Shown here one piece after another: positions 1 through 8,600 of a stretch of 64,000 bases of DNA; position 1 is the first letter of the stretch; each line of letters starts with the position of its first letter. A program made the translations under genes and the position numbers. Origin of the DNA: a bacterium. Its GTDB lineage: Bacteria > Elusimicrobiota > Elusimicrobia > UBA1565 > UBA9628. The stretch lies in the NCBI GenBank assembly GCA_021782205.1, contig JAJXVH010000002.1:1-64000 (forward strand), given 5' to 3'. The notes below the pieces were generated by a model. It made no database searches. It was not told where the DNA came from and saw nothing but the letters and a program-made list of their open reading frames with translations.

Positions 1-2
1 TG

Positions 3-431
3 GCGGCGCTCGGCGGCACGCGCGGCGCCGACGCCGCCGCGCGCGGCCTCAAGACGCCCAGCTACCGCGACGCGCTGGCCTCGTCGGCGGTGTCGGGACT
101 GTCCGCCTCGCGCGACCCCAAGGCGCTGCCGCGGCTCAAGGCCGCGGCCCTGGCCCCATCGCCGTACGGCGCGCGCGCCGCCGCCTGGCGCGCGCTGGCC
201 GATTACGCCGTCCGCGACGCCGCGCTGGTGCCGTGGATGTGCGCCCACGTGGAAGACGCCGATGAGCGCCTGACCTTGTCGGCCGTGGCCGCTCTGGGAG
301 CGACCGAGGACGAGCGCACCTTGCCCGTGCTCAAACGTCTGGCCAAGAAATCCGGCAACCCGCGCGTGCGCGTCTACGCCGAGGAAGCCGCCGCGCGCGT
401 GAAGGCCGACGGGAAAATGGCCGCACCTTAG
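3..431 (+). CDS. HEAT-repeat protein, C-terminal fragment (5' end outside window; possibly the C-terminal part of an M1-type aminopeptidase)
   Basis: Frame is open from base 3; alpha-helical repeat pattern (RLTLSAVAALGATEDERTLPVLKRLAKKSGNPRVRVYAEEAAARVKAD). Confidence 0.6.
   Translation, partial: AALGGTRGADAAARGLKTPSYRDALASSAVSGLSASRDPKALPRLKAAALAPSPYGARAAAWRALADYAVRDAALVPWMCAHVEDADERLTLSAVAALGATEDERTLPVLKRLAKKSGNPRVRVYAEEAAARVKADGKMAAP
378..411. repeat. Direct repeat copy 1 (gccgaggaagccgccgcgcgcgtgaaggccgacg), at the 3' end of the HEAT gene
   Basis: 33 of 34 nt shared with 4139-4171, one single-base gap; similarity continues weakly to about 425/4183. Confidence 0.85.
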
Positions 432-454
432 ACTTATCGCGACGTGCGCTGATC

Positions 455-754
455 ATGCGCCCTAAAGAGGAAAAACCCAACGACGCCGATCGTTTGCCGA
501 GCGAGTTCTTGGCCGGATTGCTCGACAGCACGCGCCTTGTCGTTTATCTTAAAGACGTTCGTGGGCGCTACATCTACGTCAATCGCCGCTACGAGGAAGT
601 TTCGACGGTGCCGCGAGCCGTCTTGGTGGGCAAGACCGACGACGATTTTTTTCCGAAAGAAGTCGCGGAGCTGTTTCGCACGCAAGACGCCGAGGTGATG
701 AACCGGCGGGAGATGATCGAATACGAAGAAACCATCCCATTGCCGGGGGGGTGA
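455..754 (+). CDS. PAS domain, N-terminal part of a sensor histidine kinase (separated from the rest by a frameshift)
   Basis: PAS pattern LVVYLKDVRGRYIYVNRRYEEV...VLVGKTDDDFFPKEVAE; frame ends at a G7 run. Confidence 0.75.
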   Translation: MRPKEEKPNDADRLPSEFLAGLLDSTRLVVYLKDVRGRYIYVNRRYEEVSTVPRAVLVGKTDDDFFPKEVAELFRTQDAEVMNRREMIEYEETIPLPGG

Positions 755-2406
755 GGTCCTTCATTACCGAGAAATTCCCGCTGTTTGACGCGAACGGCAA
801 AATCAGCGCCGTCGGCGGATTTTGCACCGAGATCACCTCCCAACTCGACCGCGCCGACGAATCCCTCGCGGCGGAACGGGAGCGGCTGGCAGTGACGGTG
901 AGAAGCATCGCGGAAGGGCTTGTCGCGACCGACACGCTTGGTCGAGTGATCCTGCTGAACCCCACCGCGGAAAATTTCGCGGGAACTAAAAGCGAAAGCC
1001 TGGCGGGTCGGACCATCGAGGATGTCTTTAGCGCCGCCGATACGCAGGAACGCGCCGCTTTGGCGAAGCTTGTGGGCGAGGTCCTGTCCGCACCCGGCGA
1101 TGAGCATCTGACGCCTTCTTCGCGCGGGTTGACCCTGACGACGCCGACGAGCGGCAAGCGCGACATCGTGGCGACTTCCGCCGCCGTGCGGGACCGCCAG
1201 GGCAAGCATATCGGCGCGGTGCTGTCGCTTCGCGACGTGACGGAGCAGCGGCGCTTGGACGCGGAGCGCTTTAAAATGCGCGGCCTGGAATCTCTCGGCT
1301 TTTTGGCCGGCGGGATCGCGCATGACTTCAACAATTTGCTGGGCGGCATCATCGGCAACTTGGGCTTGATTCTAGACGAGCCTTCCTTGCCGAAAGAGGC
1401 CCGCGACTCGCTTGAGGAAATTTCGCGCATCTGTGCGCGTGCGACAGCGCTCTCGCGGCAACTCCTGACTTTTGCCGGCGGCGGGTCGCCGGCACGCGCT
1501 CCCATCGACCTGCCTTCATTGCTGCAAGACACGGCTCGCTTGGTCCTGCGAAGCACTTGCGTGCATTTTCATTTGTCCGCGCCCCCCGGCGTGAGCCGCG
1601 TCTTGGGCGATGACGCGCAGCTCACGCAGGTGTTCGGGAATTTGTTCGTCAATTCAAAAGACGCGATGCCCTCGGGCGGCGGAATCTGGGCGTCATTGGA
1701 AAACCATGACTTGACCGTGCCGCTTCTGCATCTTGCCCCCGGCCGCTATGTACGCGCCGTCGTTCGTGACGACGGCCCCGGCATACCGCCAGAAATCCTG
1801 CCGCATATTTTTGATCCCTATTTTTCGTCCAAAAAATCCGGGAGCGGCCTGGGATTGGCCATCGTGCACTCCGTTCTGAAAAGGCACGGCGGCCACATCT
1901 GGACCGAGTCCTCCCCGGGCTCCGGGGCTCATTTCGTCATCTTGTTGCCAGCCACGGATCAGCGACCGGAAGCGCGCGCCGGCGCGGCGCCCGCGCGGCG
2001 CGCGCCGTCCGGTTCGAGCGCCCTCATCATGGACGACGAGCCTTCGATTTTGGCCGCGGCACGGCGCATTCTGAGCGGCGCCGGCTATATCGTCGAGACG
2101 GCCTCCGAAGGGAAGCAGGCCCTGGCCGCATACAAACGGTCGCGCAAAAATGGGCGCCCCTTCTCCGTCATAATTTTGGACCTGACAATCCGAGGCGGAA
2201 TGGGCGGAGTGGAAGCGGCGCGGCGAATTCTTTCCCTGGATGAGCGCGCGCCCGTGATCCTCTCGTCGGGCTACAGCGAGGAGATCATGAGCGCGGCGGC
2301 GTCCCGCGTCGGCAAGCTGCCGATGCTGCGCAAACCCTATACCCGCGAGCAATTGCTGCAGGCTACCGCGCGCGCGTCGCGCCGACGCCGTGTACCCAAG
2401 AAGTGA
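751..2406 (+). CDS. Hybrid sensor histidine kinase: PAS, HisKA (GGIAHDFNNLLGGIIGNL), HATPase (GSGLGLAIVHSVL), receiver domain
   Basis: H-box, N/G boxes and C-terminal receiver motifs (ALIMDDEPSI, VIILDLTI). Confidence 0.9.
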   Translation: MRSFITEKFPLFDANGKISAVGGFCTEITSQLDRADESLAAERERLAVTVRSIAEGLVATDTLGRVILLNPTAENFAGTKSESLAGRTIEDVFSAADTQERAALAKLVGEVLSAPGDEHLTPSSRGLTLTTPTSGKRDIVATSAAVRDRQGKHIGAVLSLRDVTEQRRLDAERFKMRGLESLGFLAGGIAHDFNNLLGGIIGNLGLILDEPSLPKEARDSLEEISRICARATALSRQLLTFAGGGSPARAPIDLPSLLQDTARLVLRSTCVHFHLSAPPGVSRVLGDDAQLTQVFGNLFVNSKDAMPSGGGIWASLENHDLTVPLLHLAPGRYVRAVVRDDGPGIPPEILPHIFDPYFSSKKSGSGLGLAIVHSVLKRHGGHIWTESSPGSGAHFVILLPATDQRPEARAGAAPARRAPSGSSALIMDDEPSILAAARRILSGAGYIVETASEGKQALAAYKRSRKNGRPFSVIILDLTIRGGMGGVEAARRILSLDERAPVILSSGYSEEIMSAAASRVGKLPMLRKPYTREQLLQATARASRRRRVPKK

Positions 2407-2759
2407 GCGGTCGATATTGATACCCCTTGTAATGTGTGCGGGTGGGGGGACGGCGCGAGAAATTCACGCTGACAACGGCGGCCGTCACGCCGCCAGCGGC
2501 GCGAACTCTGACGCTACTGCCTTCCGAAACGTGAGCCCACTCGCGCGGCGATGGTGATTTCACTCCACTGGAGCCATTCGGAAAATTAGATATCATGATA
2601 ATTAATGTCAATAAACTGTTTTATTAAAAAATAGGCGGGCAACGTACAAAGGATTAAAAGAACCTCATGGCGTGAAGTTAAAATTGGTAGCAACCGTAAG
2701 CAAATCGATACGCCGATGAAGGCCAGAGCTGTATGTCGCGGGGCATAAGGACACACATG

Positions 2760-4004
2760 CATAAAAAGTTTAGAGGATACAGCGTGGGGCTTTGGGGGAC
2801 CGGGACTAAGTCCATCGCGCGGATTTTTGGAAATTATCGCGCTGCCCACGAATTTTGGCAAAAGAAAACGCGGACATTTTGGAGTGCCTATGAACGTGGG
2901 GGCATATCAAAGAAGCGGTTTCTCACTTATTTACGTAAACGCGATGCAGCCGGTCAGCTGGAAATGGATTCGGATAACTTTCATAGTTTTTATCTTGACC
3001 TGTTGGACCAAGAATTTACCGGTGCGAAGTATATCTTCACGTTAAGGGATTGCTATTCCTGGTGCGAATCGCAAATCGAGGAATCTTTAACCAAGCTGAT
3101 CGGAATGAAGAAACACCTCATTCGTAGCGACTCGCAAATCTATTCATTAGTATCGGGGGGATCGATAACCGGCGCATTTGCTTCGGAGGGGAAGAACATC
3201 GATGCGGCACTCCGCGCAATGGCGAAAGAAAAAATATGGCGCGAGTGGTTGGACCGAAAGCTGGAAAAGCATGCCGCCCAATGGGCCCGGTTGAATAAAA
3301 GCATTCTTCGGCAGCTCCCACCGGCGCGCTTCCTGCTCGTGAGGTCTCATGAAATCTCCGATAGCCTTGAGCGGATGGCGGATTTTATGGCGATTTCGGC
3401 CCAAACCCTGACAATCTCTCAATCCCACTCCAATCGGATGATCCGCCCGTATGGGATTTTCGAAAAATTTGGATATAGGCATGTTCAAAATAAATTAGAT
3501 GCCCATTGCGCCCCCCTCATGCGACAATATTTTCCCGAGGGAAACATAAATGAATATTGTGCGAGACGTAGGCCCGCCGCCAGCCTTGGCGCGCGTGCGG
3601 CTTCGCGGAGAATGAATGGCGATGGCGATCTTTATCATGAAGCAATTTCCTGTCAAAGGCGAGGCGCCGACGTCCAGGCGCTTGCGATTTTAAAGAGACT
3701 CGCGCGTCGGTATCCCATGGATTCCAACCTGTTCGGCGAGATGGCGATTTCCCGCTGCCGGCTTGGATTAATGGAGGAAGCTCGTACGGATCTAAAAATG
3801 GCGATCCGTCTGAATCCCGCCGGCTCGGCCAATTCGTGGCTGTGCGCAAGCGACATTATCGCTAGGTCGGGATACAGGAAGCAGGGGCTTCAAGCGCTGC
3901 TGCGCGCCCTCAAAATTCAGACGGACGATGAGGTCCGGCGCCAAATACTAGCGGCCTATCGGGGACTCCTGGGCCAGAAGCATCAACTGCCGACTTCTGC
4001 ATAA
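2760..4004 (+). CDS. Sulfotransferase-like protein with C-terminal TPR-like repeats
   Basis: N-terminal PAPS-loop-like GLWGTGTKSI; FTLRDCYSWCES; VRSHEI; TPR-like tail. Track start is 2733; ATG at 2760 is an alternative. Confidence 0.55.
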   Translation, partial: HKKFRGYSVGLWGTGTKSIARIFGNYRAAHEFWQKKTRTFWSAYERGGISKKRFLTYLRKRDAAGQLEMDSDNFHSFYLDLLDQEFTGAKYIFTLRDCYSWCESQIEESLTKLIGMKKHLIRSDSQIYSLVSGGSITGAFASEGKNIDAALRAMAKEKIWREWLDRKLEKHAAQWARLNKSILRQLPPARFLLVRSHEISDSLERMADFMAISAQTLTISQSHSNRMIRPYGIFEKFGYRHVQNKLDAHCAPLMRQYFPEGNINEYCARRRPAASLGARAASRRMNGDGDLYHEAISCQRRGADVQALAILKRLARRYPMDSNLFGEMAISRCRLGLMEEARTDLKMAIRLNPAGSANSWLCASDIIARSGYRKQGLQALLRALKIQTDDEVRRQILAAYRGLLGQKHQLPTSA

Positions 4005-4138
4005 ACGATGGAATCATGACGCGGCGGAACCAATCGGCGATATGAGCGCATGCTTATGAAACGGAAGAAGAACTTTTTGTCCGCGCGCCGCATCAGAGGC
4101 CAGGCCGAGTCAGCCGCCAGGGCCCTCCTTCAGGAGGT

Positions 4139-4171
4139 GCCGAGGAAGCCGCCGGCGCGTGAAGGCCGACG
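4139..4171. repeat. Direct repeat copy 2 (gccgaggaagccgccggcgcgtgaaggccgacg)
   Basis: Near-identical to 378-411. Confidence 0.85.
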
Positions 4172-4185
4172 TAAGAAAGCCGCGC

Positions 4186-4623
4186 TCAAGTCGCCGCCCG
4201 CGCCGCAAGCGTCCGCGCGCGAAACCACGCGGCCGCGGCGCCGGCCGCGCCGTACCACCCCAGGAACGCCACGAAGCCCGCGTCCAGGGGCGCGCGATTC
4301 CATGAGGCGAAGACGGCCAGCCCCGCGCCCAGCGCCGCGCCGCATAAGGCGTAGGTGAGCGCGCCCGCGGCGTTCAGGCGGCCTAGCGCCAGCAGGAGCG
4401 GCGCGCCGATCAGCGCGGCCCACAGCGCGGAGCTGAGCGCCACCACCCCCGCCACGAACGCGAATTCTCCCGCGGACGGCACGCGAGCGCCGTAGGCGGC
4501 CTTGCCCGTCAAGACCAAAACCGCGAACACGACGTGCCCCGCCCAACACAAGAGCGCGCCCTGCACGCCGCCCCGCACGGCGTGCCCGGCCGACGGTGCG
4601 GCGCCGCGCCATAGTCCCAACAT
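4186..4623 (-). CDS. Small multi-pass membrane protein of unknown function
   Basis: Several hydrophobic segments; SD-like GAGGAG upstream of ATG at 4623. Confidence 0.6.
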   Translation of the reverse strand: MLGLWRGAAPSAGHAVRGGVQGALLCWAGHVVFAVLVLTGKAAYGARVPSAGEFAFVAGVVALSSALWAALIGAPLLLALGRLNAAGALTYALCGAALGAGLAVFASWNRAPLDAGFVAFLGWYGAAGAAAAWFRARTLAARAAT

Positions 4624-4642
4624 CCGCGCGCTCCTCTTCAAA

Positions 4643-5677
4643 TCAAAATCTCCAGCCGGCGCTGATGCGATACTCGTCGCCCAGGTAGGTCATGGGCTCG
4701 AAGGCCGCGTCGAACAGAAAGCGGTTGACGCGCAGGCCGATGCCGGCGGTGAGCCCCGCGACGACGCCCAGGTCCACGGCGGGCTGGCTGGTGTAGCCCA
4801 GGCGCAGCCCACCCCAGGCGTTATCGCCGAGCGCGCGGTAGTATTCGACGCCGAACTTGACGTATGGATTGCCTGCATAGGGAATGGAGACATCGAGCGC
4901 GGGCAGCAGGCGCCAGCCCGCGCCGCGGAAGGCATAGGCCGCCGAGGCGCCGATTTCCGAAGGCAGTGGCTCGGAGACGTCGATGTAGCGCAATTGACCG
5001 CCCAAGTTGCGCACCGCCGCGCCGAAGATCAAGTCGGGAGCCGCGGCGGGGCGAAAGATGGCGCCCGCGTCGACGGCGGTGGTGCCCGCGGCGCGCGTGC
5101 CGAGGTTTTCATCGATGTATTTGACCGCAAGGCCCGCGTCAAGCGTGCCCGCGATGGGCGCCGACGGCTGTGCGTCGTCGCCCAAGGGCTTATCGGCGCC
5201 CGGCATCAGCCACTCGCGGTCCATGGCGGACCGGCCCAGCGAGGAGTCTTCTCCGCCCAACGTGAAGCGGTGCGCGTAGGAGAGAGCGTAGGCCTCGGAG
5301 TGGGGGGCGAAGGAGCCCACGGTCTGGTTGCTGGCGGTGACCAAGTCCTGGCCGGGTTGGGTCAGGCTCGTGAAAGCCACGCCGATGTCGCCGTGGAGAA
5401 ATTCAGAAGGAGCGGCGGCGGCGGCGAAGTTGTGCATGATTCCGGCTGGAAGCTGGGTGAGGCTGTAGGCGGCCTCGGGGCTTTTCATCGCGGCCATGCC
5501 CGCGGGGTTCCAATAGATGGCCTCGGGACCCTCGGCGATGGCCGTGTAGGCGCCGGCCATGCCCAGGGAGCGCGCACCCGCTCCGATGGTCAGAAATTGA
5601 GCCGCGACCGTGCCGACGTTCTGCTGGAGCGCGTGGGCCGGCGCGGTCAGCAGGAGCGCGGCCCAAAATAAATTCAT
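4643..5677 (-). CDS. PorV/PorQ-like outer-membrane beta-barrel protein
   Basis: QNVGTVAAQFLTIGAGARSLGMAGAYTAIAEGPEAIYWNPAGMA pattern; ATG at 5677 overlaps the stop of the upstream gene (ATGA). Confidence 0.8.
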   Translation of the reverse strand: MNLFWAALLLTAPAHALQQNVGTVAAQFLTIGAGARSLGMAGAYTAIAEGPEAIYWNPAGMAAMKSPEAAYSLTQLPAGIMHNFAAAAAPSEFLHGDIGVAFTSLTQPGQDLVTASNQTVGSFAPHSEAYALSYAHRFTLGGEDSSLGRSAMDREWLMPGADKPLGDDAQPSAPIAGTLDAGLAVKYIDENLGTRAAGTTAVDAGAIFRPAAAPDLIFGAAVRNLGGQLRYIDVSEPLPSEIGASAAYAFRGAGWRLLPALDVSIPYAGNPYVKFGVEYYRALGDNAWGGLRLGYTSQPAVDLGVVAGLTAGIGLRVNRFLFDAAFEPMTYLGDEYRISAGWRF

Positions 5678-8600
5678 CGGATCAGCACCACGCGACGCAG
5701 GCGCCTGGTCCCACCGGACGAAATCGCGCACAGATAGGTGCCCGAGGCCGCGGCGCGCCCAAAGCGGTTATGGCCGTCCCACGTCGCCACGCCGAAGGCC
5801 GACGACGAACCCTCCCAGACCAGCTCGCCGGACAAGGTGAAGAGCTTGACCTGCGCGCCCGCGGGCAGGTTCGAGAAGGTCAGAACGTTCGCATAGTAGG
5901 GGCTGCCCGGCGCGCCCAGTTCCCACGGCTGGGGGAATATCTGCACCGGCGACAGGTCGCCGGTCGTCGCCGCGGTCATGAAGAACGGCGCGAACAGCGA
6001 GAAGTGCGTGGTGTAGGCGGTCAAGACGTGCGCGGAGGCGACGTCATGAGAGGCCACGATCGTCCACTGGCCGGCGGCGGGATCGTAGCGCATGAGCTGG
6101 AGGGCGCTTTCCGCGTCGCCGGCGGGCAGTTGGCCCGGATTATACGCGACGGAAAAAAGCACGGGCGCGCTGGGCTGGGGGCCGCCGGAATAGAGGCAGG
6201 TCGAAGCGCCCGACACGCAGAACGCGGCCTGCGGCCCCGCCGGCGTGATCGCCGACTCATTGCTGCCGGCCCCCGACAGAGTCGTCAGCGGCGTGCCGAA
6301 GAAGCCCTCGATGGCGGAGGCCGTCGTGCCCGCGGCAAACGCGCCCGCCGGGATGGTCACGGTCAGCGAGATCAGCGGCGGCGACAAGGGCAGGAACAGC
6401 ACGAGGTTTCCCGCGCCCGAAGTCCCGGTCGACAGCGTCGGCGCGCCGGTCGTCGTCGATCCGGCGGCCGAGAAATAATCCGCCGCGCCCTGCCAGTTCA
6501 GCGTGCCGACGCGGGCGTAGTAGGTCGTGTCGTAGAAAAGCCCGGAGACGAGCGCCGAGGACGCCGCCGGCGGCGCGAACACGCTGACGCTCAGCGTCGC
6601 GAACGTCGGCGACGTCGACAGGTCCACGCGGTAGCCCTCGTTGCCGGCCGCCGCCGTCCAGCCCACGCTCAGCGTGCTGACGAAGACCTGCTGGAAGGCC
6701 GCCGCCGCGACCGGCGCGGCCAAGGTCGAGCCGGAGCCGAGGGCGGAGGGCGCGCCGTTGGGGTCCGACGACAAGCTCTGGGCCGCGACCTGGGCGAAAT
6801 AGGTGGTGTTCGGCGCCAAACCCGAGACGACCGCCGAGCCGCCGACGGCGATCGAACTGGCGGCGGCGGTGAACGGCGACGCGGTCAAGGACACCGCCGC
6901 GGAATAGGACGTGCCCGGCGCGAAGCCGTTCGTCGACCATTGGAGCGCCAGCGCCGTCGAGGAAACCGCGACCGGAGCGCCTGCGGCGGCGGGCATGGCC
7001 GCCAAGGTGGCCGTCGCGGCCGGCACGCTGAATGCCGTCTGCGCGCCGGCGGAGTTCAGCGCGGCGACTTGGACGTAGAAGGTGGCGTTGGAGAGCAGCC
7101 CGCCGAACGCGGCGTCCGTCGCCGTGGTCGTCAGCGCGGCGTTGAGCGTGGCGAAGACGGGGCTGGTGGAGAGCTGAAAGACGTAGCGCGTGCCCGCGGG
7201 ATTTCCGGCCGGGTTGACGACGGCGACCAAGGATCCCGTGCTCAGCGCCGTGAAGGGCGGCGCGGCCAGAGCGGGAGGTGCGGCCAGCGTCAGCGTCGAG
7301 CCGATCAGGACGTAGACCGTGGGCGCGCCGGCGCGGCCGAAGGCGCGCGCACGGGCGTAGTAGGTCGTGTTCGCGCTCAGGCCCGCGAACGCCGCGGACG
7401 TCGCCGCGACGTCGGCGGACGAGAACGACGCGAACGTCGCGTAGGAGGAAATATCCGCTTCATACGCGGCGTCGGCCGCGTTGCCGTTCGCCGACCATTG
7501 GACGACGAGCGTCGTCGAGGCCACCGCAACGAAGGCGGGAGAGACGGCCGTCGGCGCGGCCGCGACGGTCGCCTGCGGGCCCGCGTCCAGGAACGGCCCG
7601 CCGGAGCCCTGGACGCGGAAATAGTAGCTCGTGTCGGAAGCCAGCCCATTGAAGGTCTGCGACAAGGCCGTGCCCGATTGGGTGAGCAAGGCGCCGCTGT
7701 AGTCCGGCGCGGTCGAGGCCTGCGCGACGTAGAGCTCGCCGGGCGGATTGCCGCCGGTGCTCCAGGAGAACGTGATCGCCGTCGCGGAAATGCTCGAAAA
7801 AGCGGGCGAGGCCGGGATCAAGGCATTGGTGTTGAAGGTCGTGGACGGGCCGTAGGAAGGAAATCCGTAGGGATTGGCGTAGGCGAGCTTGACATAGTAG
7901 ATGCCGCTGACCAGTCCGTTGAGCGTCAGCGAGGTCAGCCCGACGCTGGGAGTGGCGCTGGAATACAGCGTGCCGGTAAACCCGGCGTCCGTGGAGACGA
8001 GCACCGCGTAGCCGGAACAGGACTGCGCGGACGGAGGCGCCGAACAGGCCGCGTAGGTGAAGGTCGCGCTCGAGGTGTAGCCGACGACGACGGGGGAGGA
8101 GGTTGGAGGCTCGGCGTAAGTGGCCGTCGCCAAGGAAACCGGCGCGGAGCCCTGGATGCCGTCGACCGTCGGATAGACGATCACTCCCGCCGCGGCGTCC
8201 GGCGCCAGACCCGAACGGATGAACGGCGGCTGGATGGCCGAGCCCAGTTGTTGCGCGGGGGCGGTCGCGTTGTAGACGTTATAGGCGGTATTGGCCGCGG
8301 CCGTCCAGTTCCACGTGATCGAGGAAATTCCCAAGGTCGACGCGGACAGGCCCGAGACCGCGACCGTCTCCGGCGCGCTCAGCGAGGCGATCAAATGGTC
8401 GGCCCGAAAGGACCCCCAACCCGTGGCGTTGTCGTAGCCCGTCCCGGCGTTGTAGTAGCCGTTGTTGCCGCTGGTCACGTCGTTGAAGTTGTAGGCGTAG
8501 CCGCTGCCGCCGCCCATCGCCAATTGGTAGAGCGGGGGGTTGGCGAAGCCCAACGTCGAGTAGCCGCCCGCGACGCGCGCCTGGTTGACGAGGTTGGCCA

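Noticed and set aside
4050-4358. 102-aa Arg/Pro-rich + ORF
   Set aside because: Runs across the second direct repeat and opposite the membrane gene; composition suggests non-coding
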